From: Rosa chinensis
Lineage: Eukaryota; Streptophyta; Magnoliopsida; Rosales; Rosaceae
Assembly (NCBI RefSeq): GCF_002994745.2
Contig: NC_037090.1
Location: 5,143,501 to 5,207,500 of the forward strand
DNA length: 64,000 nucleotides
Direction: 5' to 3'
Part shown: positions 1-21,725 of the stretch, piece after piece
How the letters are laid out: each line of letters starts with the position of its first letter
Numbering within the stretch: position 1 is the first letter of the stretch
Translations under genes and position numbers: made by a program
The notes under the pieces: model-generated
What the model was told of the DNA's origin: nothing
The model's database searches: none
The model's input: the letters and a program-made list of their open reading frames with translations, nothing else

Positions 1-143
1 AAAACCAACCCTAAATGCAAACTGGTTGTCTTTCATGCTACTCTGGCAAATTGTGTATCCATTTTGGATAGTAGGCTAGTTTTATGTGACATTAATAGTC
101 AGTTTGAGAGTTTCCATTTACCTCCCAATTTATTTTCTGTCAG

Positions 144-10118
<9,975 letters not shown>

Positions 10119-10492
10119 TGGAGATCACCCCGAAATTGTGGGGTTGGACTCGCGCAACAGAGAAGATGAATAGTGAAATTCCATCTCCTGGAGGTTCGTG
10201 TTTGCCTCAGACAGGTCCAACAGTGCCCCAAAAAGCTGGAAATGTAAAATGATGCATGTAGTGTTGTTACTGTATACCCTTTCTTTGATCATAGCTTAGG
10301 TGATCAATAGTATCAAGCTCACAACAATGGTTAGAAAAGCAGCTGTCCCATCTTTTATCATTTAATAAAAGCAACTTTTTTTCCCCTCAACATTTCATAT
10401 GTGAATTAAAGTTTCAATTCTTCAAATTAGTTTAAAATGGTTGCTTTTGGTCTTCAAATTAAAAAAAAAGAACATAATGTAAAAATAATATA
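10119..10492 (+). other. PKL 3' untranslated region and spacer
   Basis: Follows the PKL stop codon. AT-rich with AATAAA-like stretches near 10370. I see no other coding or structural signal before the transposon begins. Confidence 0.5.
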
Positions 10493-10501
10493 TATTTTTT
10501 A

Positions 10502-11585
10502 GGGAAAATGATCATTTACCCGATTTTAGGCTAAAAATTGCTCACTTGCTCCACCAACTGTTTTTTAACCCCATTTACCCAAAACACTCTAAGGGATTAT
10601 TTCCCCTTTACCCAATTATTTCTTTTTTCTTTTTTTTTGAGACTTTTTTTCCCTCTCCTTCTTTCTCACTTAGAGGGAGAACTCACCTTCCACCTTGCTG
10701 TGCTACGGTGACTAGTGGCCGGCGACCAGACTCCGGCAACCAGTGATCGGACTCCGGCGAACGGTGACTGGACTCCGGCGAACGGTGACCGGATTCCGAC
10801 GACCGGTGACCGGATTCCAGAATCCGGCTATTATTGCCCCACAGTAATCATATTACTGCCCCCCAGTAATCATATTATTGCCTCCGAAAAATCATATTAT
10901 TGACGCCCAGTGAATTGTATGAACTCCCAAAACCAAAATGAATACACTACAGGAACAATTGATCAATTTTAATCATATTACTGCCCCCAGTAATCATATT
11001 ATTGCCCCCCAATACAAAGTCTAATGTTTCTACTGCCTCCCAATAGACCACCAAAAATGCACCTTTTTGTAGGATTCACAGATAATTTGACTTTAATACA
11101 CAAAAAACAACATGTAACTTATCAAAACACCACACTATAGTGATCCATGTCCCTCGTATCAAAGTCTACTGGGGGCCAATAATGTGTCTACTGCCCCCCA
11201 GTAGACCATCAAACAAACCCGACCCGAATTCCCACATCGGGACCAGCGCCTCCGGGTGCTTCAAGCACGAGCAGCAGCGACTGGGACGATGGGCTTTGAC
11301 GGTGGGCTTGAGGTCGGCGAAGATTACGCCTAGGACATGCTTGCCGGCATCGATCTTGGAGAATAAGATGGTGGGCTTTGAGTGTGGGCTCGAGGTCGGC
11401 GAAGATTACGCCTGGGATATGCTTGCCGGCACCGATCTCGGAGAAGAAGATGGTGGGCTTTGACGGTGGGCTCGAGTTCGGCGAAGATTACGCCTGGGAC
11501 ATGCTTGCCGGCACCGATCTCGGAGAAGATGGTGCTGAAGGCGTCGTGGCTCAACATCTGGCAGTCCGGCTGGGGGGGGGGGAAG

Positions 11586-11620
<35 letters not shown>

Positions 11621-11733
11621 AAATGAGGGTAATTATGTCAGTAGAAGTTAGATTGGGTAAATGGGGTAAAAAAACTCTTAGTGGAGCAAGTGGGCAATTT
11701 TTAGGTTAAAATTGGGTAAATGGTCACAGCCCC
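10502..11733. mobile_element. Mutator-like TIR element carrying alpha-tubulin fragments (Pack-MULE-like)
   Basis: The termini form long inverted repeats: the left end carries CATTTACCCGATTTTAGGCT and the reverse complement of the right end carries CATTTACCCAATTTTAACCT. Similarity continues inward past CCACTTGCTCCAC for about 75 bp. A perfect 9-bp direct repeat, TATTTTTTA, flanks it at 10493-10501 and 11734-11742, and a 9-bp target duplication is the hallmark of Mutator-like elements. No transposase is present. Inside, in order: an array of CCGG-rich 20-bp units (about 10710-10830), a minisatellite of ACTGCCCCCAGTAA type (10835-11210), three 82-bp tubulin-derived units (11291-11540) and a (GA)n tract (11587-11617). 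Non-autonomous. Confidence 0.85.
11291..11570 (-). pseudogene. captured alpha-tubulin exon fragment, 82-bp unit in three tandem copies
   Basis: Read on the minus strand, the segment encodes [18 protein letters not shown] preceded by [10 protein letters not shown]. This matches the conserved N-terminal region of plant alpha-tubulin (HDAF.TFFSETGAGKHVPRA.FVDLEPTV). A little upstream, PDCQM resembles the PDGQM of the same protein. The unit recurs at 11291, 11373 and 11455. Because 82 is not a multiple of three, each copy lies in a different frame, so no tubulin-like protein can be read through all three. It is cargo of the surrounding TIR element. The assignment rests on remembered family sequence. 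Confidence 0.75.
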
Positions 11734-11742
11734 TATTTTTTA

Positions 11743-12073
11743 AAATACTTCGGTACATTAATGTAACGATATATTTAGTAGACTAAGTTTAATATAGATG
11801 TAAACTAGCTCAGTACAATAGTAGACTAACTCCATGCATGTGAGTCTACTCATTCACTGAGTTGGTCTAACTCTGTATTGAACTAGTCTACTTTTTTTTT
11901 TTCAACTAAAAAAGAACATAATGTAAAAAGAAAGAAATTTACAAATCGGAAACAAAGTGGGTGGGGGAATTTGACTGGAACTAGAATTCTTTAACTTCGG
12001 TAAAAAGGTTTTGTTACTGCCATCTCTGCATACATAAAAAGAAACCCACCGAAGAATCTGAAACCGCGAAACC
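11743..12073. other. ATG18a-like copy 1 upstream region
   Basis: AT-rich spacer between the MULE and the first ATG18a gene. It presumably carries that gene's promoter and 5' leader. I see no distinct motif. Confidence 0.4.
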
Positions 12074-14374
12074 ATGGCCACCGTCTCCTCCCCTCCTTTT
12101 CAGTTTCCGGTTCCCAAACTCGACCCCGAACCCGACGACTCCGACCCCGACCCGACCCGACTCCCCACCATCTTCAACCTCTCCTTCAACCAGGACCACG
12201 CCTGCTTCGCCGTCGGCACCGACTTCGGCTTCCGCGTCTACAAGTGCGACCCCTTCGTCATCACCATCCGCCGCGACTTCTTCACAGGCGGCGGCTTCGG
12301 ATTGGTCCGGATACTCAACACGTCCCAAATCTTCGCCATAGTCGGAGGCGGACCCGACCCGGTCTACCCGGCCAACAGGGTCATGATCTGGGACGACCAC
12401 AAGTCCCTCCCCATCCACGACAGGTCGTTTCGCTCTGAGGTCAGGGGGCTCAAGCTCCGGAGCGATCGACTCGTCGTCGTTTTGAACCAGAAGATCGTCG
12501 TCCACAGCTTCCCTAATTCGAAGCCTCTGCACGAGATTTTGACCGCGGAGAACCCTAAGGGGCTGTGCGAGGTGTCGCAGAGTCCGGGTCCGATGGTGCT
12601 GGCGTGTCCGGGGCTCCATAAAGGTCAAATTCGGGTCGAGAATTACGCTTTGAAGCGGACCAAGTTCATAATGGCCCACGATTCCAGTCTCGCCTGCTTT
12701 GGGCTCACTCCGGACGGCCGGTATTTGGCTACGGCGAGCAGCAAAGGGACTCTAGTTAGAGTTTTCAGTACTTCGGATGGTACATTACTCCAAGAGGTAC
12801 TTTGAAATCGTTTGGTATTAGTGTTTATATTTGAAGCTTAATCAGGGTTTAGCTGAATGTGACTGAAAATATTTATGTGAATATGAACGTGTTTGGTATA
12901 TTTTGATTGTGATACTACTTGAGCTCTGTTGGCTGTTAGGTAATTTAGTTACAGGAGTATTCATATATAATGCGAAAGATTTGATTTTTTGGCGAAACGT
13001 TACATATGAATGTTTCGAACCACATTGTGATGTTTTGGTGGTTTTTGTAGGTCAGGAGAGGAGCAGACAGAGCAGAGATTTACAGTCTTGCTTTCTCTTG
13101 TACTGGCCAATGGCTAGCTGTGTCTAGTGACAAGGGAACTGTGCATGTTTTCAGTGTAAAGGTTGGTTCAGGATCCATGGAAAAGGATAGATCACGCGGT
13201 ACATCAGAAGGCGGTGTTCCTAATCCATCAGGCATTTCATCTCTGTCTTTCATCAAAGGTAAGGTGCTTTGATATGAGGCACTTGAAGTTTCTGTTTCGA
13301 TATTCTAATTGTAGTGAGAAAGTGAATTTGATAACATAAGTTGACTTTGGGGCCATATGGGTGGAGTTTGGTGATATAGTTAACATTATGAGGTCAATTA
13401 TTGTTTAGTTACAATCCCTGTATGCCAAGATTTGAGTTAGAAGAAGAAGAACAATAAAACAAATGAATTTCAAATGACTTCTTGGATATGGTTATTCAAA
13501 ATCCATTCAATGCCTATTGCATCTAGTCATAATGTCTTGTAGATCTAATACAAATCACTGTATTGGAATGACACTGACCAAATGGAACCTTTGTGAAATT
13601 ATTATGTGTTGTAGCCTCCTCTGGCTACAGCTAATACACCTTTCAACTTATAGTTAATTAGTGTGTCTATTTAATGTCTACTGCATTGGTGGCAAGGAAA
13701 CATGTTCACAGTTTGTAAGCGAATAATATTAGTTCTGGATCACAGATCTGGTTTCTTATCCTAGTTCTGGGTTTCATCTTTTGCAGGTGTGCTGCCAAGG
13801 TATTTCAGCTCAGAATGGTCGGTGGCCAAATTTCACTTGCAGGAAGGTCTGCAGCATATTGTTGCCTTTGGCAAGCGGAAGAACACCATCATGATTGTTG
13901 GCATGGATGGAAGGTACCCAAAATGATCTAGCTCTTTTTCCTTTGTAGTTATAGGGGATTAGGGTAGATGGTCAACACATTTCCCACTAACCCTATTAAA
14001 GTTCTTTTTATTGCCTGCAATTACCTCCTTACCCAATAATGGTATGGCAACCTGCCAGCGCCATTCCTGAGTGTACTGATTCGTGTACCGCGTATAACTA
14101 GAATGGCTGTTCCTTATTTTGGTTGGATTCTCATGATCCATCTGTTGGTCATTGCATCAAATTATATGCTTTAAAGTCAACTGATCTCTATGATTGGATT
14201 TGATTGTGATTTCCTAATAAGATTATGGGATGGTTATGCCTTCCTTTTCTACATCTAATGTGATTATCGGATTGTCAATGCAGCTTCTATCGATGCCAAT
14301 TTGACCCTGTGAATGGAGGAGAAATGACGCAGCTTGAATATCATAACTTCTTGAAGCCAGAAGAAACTTTCTAA
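12074..14374 (+). CDS. ATG18A-like: ATG18a-like PROPPIN, copy 1
   Basis: WD-repeat phosphoinositide-binding protein (PROPPIN/WIPI family) that acts in autophagosome formation at PI3P membranes. Exons 12074-12796, 13051-13258, 13787-13913 and 14284-14374 give 382 aa, close to Arabidopsis ATG18a. Landmarks: [13 protein letters not shown] at the start of the first blade, [37 protein letters not shown], and the lipid-binding-site motif RRG at residues 243-245 ([16 protein letters not shown]). The last blade ends with [15 protein letters not shown]. The short proline- and aspartate-rich N-terminus is divergent. Compared with copy 3, the stretch after WDD has changed (HKSLPIHDR for HQSRCIGEL), so this copy is the more diverged. 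Exon 1 is very GC-rich and the other exons are not. No stops or frame breaks. Confidence 0.93.
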
Positions 14375-14432
14375 ATTCTGTAAAGACGAGGATTTTTATA
14401 GTATCCCTGGTAATATTAAGGTGTTATATTTT

Positions 14433-14959
14433 GGGTTAAATACTGTTTACTCCCTATACTTATAGGATTTCATCGTTTCAGTCCCTGACTTTCGAATTTC
14501 ACCTTAAAAGTCCTTGAACTCCCAATTTCCTCCCAATTAGTCTCTGTCATCAAGCATCCGTCAAAAACTCCATTATCTTCCCTTAAAAAGTCTATTATAC
14601 CCTCAATTATTTAAAAAAAAAATTATCTTCTTCTCTTTTTTTATTTTTATTTTTGTACTTCTTATTCTTCTGGCTCTCTTACCTCCTTCTATTCATCTCC
14701 TCATCAAGATGGTTCCAATCCACACACCTTCAAGAGGTGAAATGAAAAAAAGAAATAAAAGAGAGAGAAAAAATAAATTTAAAAAAAAAAAAGTAAGTGA
14801 GGGCATAATAGATATTTTGGCAATTTTAACAGAAAATTTTGACGGCAGGGACCAATTTGGAGGAAATTAAGAGTTCAGAGACTTTTTAGGTGAAATTCGA
14901 ATGTCAGAAACTGAAACGATAAAATCCTATGAGTATAGGGAGTAAACAGTATTTAATCC
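14433..14959. mobile_element. Mutator-type MITE with 9-bp target duplication
   Basis: The ends are inverted repeats of about 130 bp, starting GGGTTAAATACTGTTTACTC and ending in its near reverse complement (CAGTATTTAATCC). The 9-bp sequence TTATATTTT occurs directly before (14424-14432) and after (14960-14968) the element. The 527-bp interior is AT-rich and non-coding. The element lies just downstream of ATG18a copy 1. Confidence 0.85.
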
Positions 14960-14968
14960 TTATATTTT

Positions 14969-15461
14969 CTTTAATTCTTTAGGTGACCAAAAATACATTG
15001 TAAATATCTGTGGAGTTAAAATTACTGTACATAAATTACAGTTTCTGGTGCCTTCATTAGTTACATTCACTGATCAACTACCTGTACTTTTCAATTCATG
15101 GATGAGTAGTGCTAAAGTTCAAAACCAATTCCGATATTGGGAAAGAAGCATCTATGTTTACACCCCAATAAGCTGAACTCCGGCAAATACAGGTGGCCTA
15201 TTACATAACCATTACCATCCGCCAATGACTTTTAATTTTCACTCAATTGCCTAAATTTTACCACTCTGTAACAAACAAAGGAGAATTCTCTGATGAAGGA
15301 GAGCGGCTTTTCTTTGTAGTCTTGATAAAAACATAGATATGTTTAATACATCTATCGTTCTATTGTAGTGATGGTAAAAACACCAATTAGGCATCCACAA
15401 CACTAAACTTCCCTTCCTTCATCTTCTCTTTCTCCTCAGGAGGTTGATAGTTACTATCCAA
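14969..15461. other. non-coding spacer between two MITEs
   Basis: AT-rich sequence without an ORF, repeat or RNA signal that I can support. Confidence 0.4.
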
Positions 15462-15470
15462 TTTGACATT

Positions 15471-15729
15471 GAGAGAATTCACAAATGGTCACTCAACTAC
15501 GACACTTTGGTCACTGAAGTTTCAAATATACCACTTTGGTCACTCAACTATTACACTCTCAATCACTTTAGTCACCCAAAGAGTATTTTTTTTTTAATGA
15601 AAAAAATTAACAAAGTGACTAAAGTGATTGAGAGTGTAATAGTTGAGTGACCAAAGTGATATATTTGAAACTTCAGCGACCAAAGTGTCGAATGAGTCAT
15701 AATTGAGTGACCATTTGTGAAATTTTCCC
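15471..15729. mobile_element. near-palindromic Mutator-type MITE with 9-bp target duplication
   Basis: The 259-bp element is almost one long hairpin: GGTCACTCAACTACGACAC on the left is mirrored by GTGTCGAATGAGTCATAATT on the right, and the arms match for over 110 bp around a T-rich centre near 15590. The 9-bp repeat TTTGACATT flanks it exactly (15462-15470, 15730-15738). It sits at the 5' border of the receptor-like pseudogene. Confidence 0.85.
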
Positions 15730-15738
15730 TTTGACATT

Positions 15739-17439
15739 ATTGCAACTTGAATTATTTGGATCTCTCCCTGAATCATTTGTCTAGAGAAATCCCATCATCA
15801 TTGACTAGTCTGATTTTTTTTTTTCATATCTCAATGTCTCCTACAGCAATCTGGAAGGGCGGCAAATACCAAAAGGCACTCAGTTCCGAGGCTTTGATGT
15901 ATCCACATTTGAAAGGAACCCGAAACTTTGTGGTCTTCCACATCCCAATGAGTGCCAAGCAATTGAGGGTTTGATCAAGATGTGGACAATGAGGTTTTTT
16001 GCAGCAAAATGTTTCGACCTAGCAGAGCTCTGCTAGGGTTGGGAGAGCGCCGCCTTTAGGCTTGGTATCTCTGTACCTTTCTCCATCCTGCGTGGAGTAC
16101 ACCTTCGGTATCCCCTTTGGGGTTGCCCAAATTCGTTTCGACTGTCGCAGTGGTTTCTCTACGGCAGAAGTTTTTTGGGCCTTCATGGTTGTTTGACGTG
16201 GAGGCTTGTGTTTTATCGGATCATTCTCTTGCTGTGCACCGTGCAACCCCATTGGAGGCGCTGTGTTGCGGTGGCTCGTTTAGGCCTAGGCAAGCGCGAC
16301 TCAAACGTCATGTTATGATGATGGCGGCAGCGCTGGCAGATCTGGGAAGACCTTGGTGGGCGCAGTTGGCGACTGGCCGAATTTCCGTGTCGGGTCAGCA
16401 ACAATCTCGACATGGAGAGCTTCTGGCTGTTCTGCGTCTGGATGCTCGGCTGTCCATTTGGGTCCTATGGAAAGATCAAGGTGCGACGGTGACGGTGAGA
16501 CGCAGAAGAGAAGAAGTCGATGGTACTGCAGCAAGGAACGGCTGGCGCTAGTGGAGGTCACCATTGCTGGGTTTCTCCCGCCTGTTTGCTCTCCTCCCTC
16601 AGGCAAAGGCAGTGTGGCGTTTTGCTTCAAGAGGAGATGGCAGCGGACATCGGGTTGAAGCCCGGGTGCCCAGATCAGATTAAGGTGGGCTTGGGATTTT
16701 GTCAAGTTTGACCCGTCTGATTTGATCACTTTGGATTCGGGCCGGATTTGGATCCGTATTTGGGACCCGGGTAGTATTCAAATCCTGATCTTGGATCCGA
16801 GACAGCTGCTCATGTTGATATGGTATTTGTTCTGGTTCTTAGGAGTTCGTTTGCTAATTTTGGAGTTTTTGACACCCTCGGTTACTTTCGAGCTTCCGGT
16901 GAGCGAATCACCTCTCCTAAGTGGTCATATCACCTGTTACGGTTACTGTTACAGTTACAGTTACTATTCTATTTACACTGCTTTCGTGACATATGTAGTG
17001 CAGCGATGTCGTCCGACATCAAGTCATATGGTTACCTTTCATTTTAGATGTGTATGTGCATCTTGCTATCCTTTATTGTTTTTTCTATTTTATAGATGCG
17101 TTTGTGCATCTTGTTATGCTTTATTGTTTTTCTTCCGATGTTTTTGCATCGCTCCTTGTACTTCTCAGTTTCAATTAATATAGTTTGACGTCTTTCCCTT
17201 ATAAAAAAAAAAAAAAAAAAAAAGACGTGGACAACGAGCATCAAACTCAATGGTTTTATGTTTCTGCTGCGCTTGGGTTCATTGCAGGATTCTGGGGAGT
17301 CCGTAGTTCATTGATTTTCAACAAGACATGGAGATATGCATTCTTCCGATTTCTAGAAAATCTACAAGATATGTACCATGTAATGAGGGCTGTGCGTTTC
17401 ACAAAGAAGAAGAGAAGGCTTAATGCTAGCTATACTTGA
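15739..17439 (+). pseudogene. LRR receptor-like protein (RLP) 3' fragment, split by a LINE
   Basis: Two pieces of one intronless plant RLP gene. The first (15739-15993) reads NYLDLSLNHLSREIPSSL in one frame, then after frame changes LEGRQIPKGTQFRGFD and NPKLCGLPHPNEC, the typical last LRR and C-terminal cap. The second (17224-17439) reads DNEHQTQWFYVSAALGFIAG, FWGV and IFNKTWRYAFFRFLENL, the juxtamembrane acidic stretch, membrane helix and short cytoplasmic tail of RLPs, and ends in a stop. Between them lies a 1.2-kb LINE-like insertion. All upstream LRRs are missing beyond the MITE at 15471-15729. Frame changes and the insertion make it a pseudogene. Confidence 0.85.
15994..17222 (+). mobile_element. 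LINE-like retrotransposon insertion with poly(A) tail
   Basis: The insertion ends in an A-tract (17203-17222) and is flanked by imperfect 16-bp direct repeats: AGATGTGGACAATGAG at 15978-15993 and AGACGTGGACAACGAG at 17223-17238 (14 of 16 identical). Poly(A) plus a target duplication of this length indicates target-primed reverse transcription. No reverse transcriptase is recognisable, and the GC-rich body has only scattered short ORFs on both strands. It may be a 5' leader/ORF1 remnant or an internally deleted, non-autonomous LINE. It interrupts the RLP pseudogene. Confidence 0.75.
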
Positions 17440-19374
17440 ATTTGTGATTTCCCTACTGTTGGTAAAATAAGGGGGTGCCATGTTTGTTTGTTTCATTCGG
17501 TTGTCTTTTACAAGTTCAACTCAATCTTTCTGATCACAACAAATTTACTTGTGTAAGCTTTTTAAGTAATTTTTAGATGCATACACTTGACTTTTTTCCC
17601 TTGCGTTTCCTCTGCAGAATATGGCTCAATTATTGGGAGCATTGCTGATCTTCTTTGAGATGAAAAGTCAGTAAACGGTAACTATTTTGTAAAGAGTGAG
17701 CTAGCATCAGTAATCAGAATCATTTTTTGGTTTATGACTTCATGTACCTTAAACTTATTTAGGGGCATATTTTCTTCAGAATGATTTTCAGAAGCTCAAA
17801 TGCCCTCTTTGGACAACTTTCTTACATGCACTATTCTTTTTGAGGCAAGCTTACACGAGTTTTCTTCATGCTCAACATTGTCTGCGCCAACCAAGCTTTC
17901 GTTCAACCAAGGCGGCCACCATAGTTAGCTAACTTATATAATGTAGCTTTGGCTCTTTGCAATAATTAGTCATGAAGATCCTGACAGAAAAGTGGGCCTC
18001 ATTTTTGAAGTTCCAGTTAGCAAGTTAGCAACTGGGCACTGTATAGATGGAAACCAAACAAGTAAAAAATCTATATGACCCAAAGTACACTTTGCTAAGC
18101 GTTTCTTCGATTAGGTTTGATGGATAGGGATCTGCAAAACAAGTTGATCAGTTCTAAAAAAAGTACACAGGGTATTTGTAGATAATGTGGGGAACTTGCA
18201 AAAAGGTATGAGAAAAAATTGACCTTAGCACTGAAGCTCTTCCCAAATTTAACTTCTCAGTTCAATTTACCATGAAAATGAGAAATTTATATAAACTGAG
18301 TAGAGATGGATGCTCTAAGAGGTTCAATGAAATGATTTAGTTATGAACTGGGTGGATATAACAACTCCGATGTACCAGCTACTATGTACTCTCATACACA
18401 AGTATAGGATCCCCTACTAGTCTATTCATGTCAATAGAAAAGAGAAGCATATAACTCTATCTTTACAAGTTTTGGTTTTTTCAGTATGTGTTCACATCAT
18501 CAAATCATATATAACCTCTTACTTTGACAACATCCATGATCGATAGTTCAAATTGATAATCTGACAACAATGTATGCATGTATTTCTAAGTTGAAAAACA
18601 TTTCTCTTGAAAAAATCTAAGACAGAACTTACATAATTGATAATCTATCGACAAGACATATCACATTAACGGTTAATAATTGCTCATTTCCAATGAGTTC
18701 GCATGAGATACTCTCCCAATTTCTGTCAAAAGACCAATCAATCAGCATAAACGTGGTTCAAAGATGTGTTCCATTGATTGGAAGATATTTACATTCTCTT
18801 AATGAAAGATTATGTGATTTCTCAAAAAAAAAAAAAAATGAAAGATTATGTGCTGATCTTTGTCACCCTTTAGTGACAGATCTTGCATCAAGGACACAAA
18901 ATTCTCATTAAGGCTGCTTTTGTACACTTCCCAGAATCCAATATATTTACATTTCAACAACTTGCACCTGATCCTAAGTTTCATACTAAAATTATAATCG
19001 ATTCTCGAAAGGATAAACATTCAAACTGGTTTGGGAGGTGACACCTAATTACCTCATCCTGATCGAACCATTTTTTTGTTTTGGGAAGCCAAGACATTCC
19101 TCCTGTAAGATATATTATGGAGCAAAAAACAACCCAAGGAAACGACACTTTCTCTTCAACTTATTACATTATTGCGCTGTTAACAGCCCAAGATTTTGAT
19201 AGCCAGGGAAAGAAAAGAGTATCTCACTATCTTGGCCTTTTGTTTAACTTAAAAATTTCTTTGTGCACAATTTTTAAAATGGGGGCCATAGCATCTTTTG
19301 CTTTTCAATGCCTTCCATCTCTCTTAAAAAAGACACTAACCCTTTTCACTTAGTGCATCAGAGAGTGCTAGAAG
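17440..19374. other. long intergenic stretch upstream of the dioxygenase gene
   Basis: AT-rich, with a short A-tract near 18825. It presumably holds RLP 3' remnants at the left and the dioxygenase promoter at the right. I see no supported gene, inverted repeat or RNA. Confidence 0.4.
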
Positions 19375-20698
19375 ATGGAAGATGTGTCAGGAAGTTATGA
19401 CAGAGCCAAAGAAGTAAAGGAGTTTGATGAAACAAAAGCCGGAGTGAAAGGGCTAATGGACTCAGGGGGGACCAAAGTGCCAAAGTTCCTCGTTCATCCA
19501 CCAGAGAAGCTTTCAAGTTCAAGCACCCCAACCATTACAGACTTCCAAGTTCCACTTATAGATCTTGACGGGCTCGATGAGGATCTCCGGCGGGTGCAGA
19601 TTGTGGAGGAAATCCACAAAGCATCGGAAACATGGGGGTTCTTTCAAATGGTTAATCATGGAGTTCCAAACAGGGTTATGGACAATTTGTTACAAGCAAT
19701 AGGAGAATTTCATGAGCAGCCAAAGGAGATGAAGATGAAGTGGTACTCACGCGACTCTAAGCAAAGGGTAAGATACTACTGCAATGGAGATCTGTTGGTG
19801 GCAAAAACAGCAAACTGGAGGGATTCAATTGCTTTCGATTTCCAGGATGGTCCTTTGGACCCTGAGGCACTTCCCTCGGTTTGCAGGTACACTTTGTTAC
19901 TAACGGTTTGATTCATACCAACAGTCTAGCAACATAATTAACATGACGAACTATTAACTTGGATTTGATTTGAGTCACAGACAGGCAGTGCAAGAATACA
20001 CACAACACGTGATCAACCTAAGGGACGTGCTATCAAGTTTGTTGTCAGAGGCCTTGGGGATCAGCAGTGACTACCTAGCTGGCATAGAGTGCATGAAGAG
20101 CGAAACTCTGGTGTGCCATTATTACCCGGTATGTCCAGAACCAGACCTCACCATTGGTACAACCAATCATTCAGATCCTTCCTCCTTAACTATACTCTTA
20201 CAAGACAACATCGGCGGCCTCCAAGTCCTCCACCAAGGTCACTGGGTCGACCTTCCCCCAAGGCACGGAGCCCTGGTGGCTAATATTGGTGATCTTATGC
20301 AGGTAATTTAAGTCTCTACATATCAATAATTTTAACAACACATCAAACAAAACTTCATATATAGTCTAAACCGACAGTACGATACCATAACATGTCAAAC
20401 TACTCGAGACCTCACTGTATACGCATGCATTTGTTATGTGCAGCTTATCACCAATGACAAGTTCAAAAGCGTGGAGCATAGGGTTCTGGCAGGAAGGATT
20501 GGCCCCAGGATATCAGCTGCATGCTTTCTCTATCCAAGTGCTACACATAGATTTAAACCTTATGGGCCAATTAAGGAGTTTCTGTCGTCTGACGACTTAC
20601 CTATATATAGGGAAACTCATCTGGGAGAATATCTTGCCTATTACAAATCAAAGGGTTTAGATGGTAACTCTGCCCTTGGTCATTTTAAACTAACCTAA
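19375..20698 (+). CDS. 2-oxoglutarate/Fe(II)-dependent dioxygenase, ACC-oxidase-homologue type
   Basis: Oxidoreductase of the DOXC class, similar to the 1-aminocyclopropane-1-carboxylate oxidase homologue proteins of plants. The substrate cannot be told from sequence. Exons 19375-19886, 19981-20302 and 20444-20698 give 362 aa, the usual length. The N-terminal DIOX_N part includes VPLIDLDG and [14 protein letters not shown]. The Fe-binding facial triad is complete: His234 and Asp236 in NHSDPS, and His290 in VEHRVL. The 2-oxoglutarate-binding pair Arg300-x-Ser302 is in RISAACF. Also present are [13 protein letters not shown] and [13 protein letters not shown], both typical. Start: the first ATG in frame, giving the MED...[19 protein letters not shown] leader common to this group. 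It lies alone between ATG18a copies 1 and 2. Confidence 0.93.
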
Positions 20699-21258
20699 GT
20701 CAAGTAGTTATCAGTAAATTTTGGTCGATGTTCTTATGTTTTAAGTGTTAACCTAATTTAATTAATAGCTTATATGTCCTACGATATTGATTGACAGAAA
20801 CTTTGAACATGTAACAAAAGGAGAAATTTGCCGGTCACAAACTCACAATGCATCAAATTAATGAATTATCCATTTTTTTCTTTTCAAACCCTAAAAACAT
20901 TCTACGGATCTCCCACATATATATTTATGTGATGCATGTGTAAGAGGAGTAATTAGAATAAACTAGCATTTCTCCACACATGTTTTGCATGTGCAAGTAT
21001 TTCTTTTTCTTTTTCTGAAAATAAAAAAGAAAAACGGTTATTGTAGAGAATAGATAATGGGAGAGAAAAGTGGGTTGTGAATTTTTTTGTTCTTGTTTTA
21101 AATAAAAATATATTTTATAAATGTCATAATTGTCCTTTTGATTTAATTAATTCTCAAAGTTTATTAATTTTTATAATCATTTCTGTCAAAATTTTAGATT
21201 TTGACTAACAAACACTCTTTTTTTAATAATAGTATATTTTTTTTTAAATAGAAGGCAT
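20699..21258. other. dioxygenase 3' flank
   Basis: AT-rich 3' untranslated and spacer sequence. Nothing else supported. Confidence 0.4.
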
Positions 21259-21426
21259 GCTCACTTAAGGGACAGTTTTTAAGGGACTGTGAGAGACAAG
21301 TGAATCTGACGGCTGAAAATAAATGCACAGTTTTAAGTTGTTATAATTTCTAATTTTATATTTAATACATGTGGTTGAGATGCATTTATCTCTCACAGTC
21401 TCTTAAAAACTGTCCCTTAAGGGAGC
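21259..21426. mobile_element. small TIR element (MITE)
   Basis: 168 bp with inverted ends: CTTAAGGGACAGTTTTTAAG on the left and the mirror CTTAAAAACTGTCCCTTAAG on the right, extended inward by GTGAGAGA and TCTCTCAC. I could not define a convincing target duplication, so the superfamily is open. It lies about 300 bp upstream of ATG18a copy 2. Confidence 0.7.
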
Positions 21427-21725
21427 AAATCTGGTATAAATAGATAACTAAATTAAAAAGTCAATTTGGTCAAGAAGAAGAAGAAGAAACCAGAAATGAG
21501 GCCGCAGAGAAGTAGATAAACTAGTTCCATTAGTTTTCGTTGGGCCATAAGTTGGGCCGATCCGTAGAGAAGTGAATAAACTTGTCCCATTGGGCCAGAA
21601 ATTGGGTTGACTAGAGTCCAAACGTTTTCAATTCCATGTGGCACTATAAATAATCCGAGGCGCCTATCGTCTTCTTCTTCCTCTGGAGTACACCAAAAAC
21701 CAGTAACGGCTTTGCTCCCAAAACC

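Noticed and set aside
16117..16729. Several 100-145 codon ORFs on both strands of the LINE-like insertion
   Set aside because: They overlap on opposite strands in GC-rich sequence and show no reverse transcriptase or nucleic-acid-binding motif that I can support.
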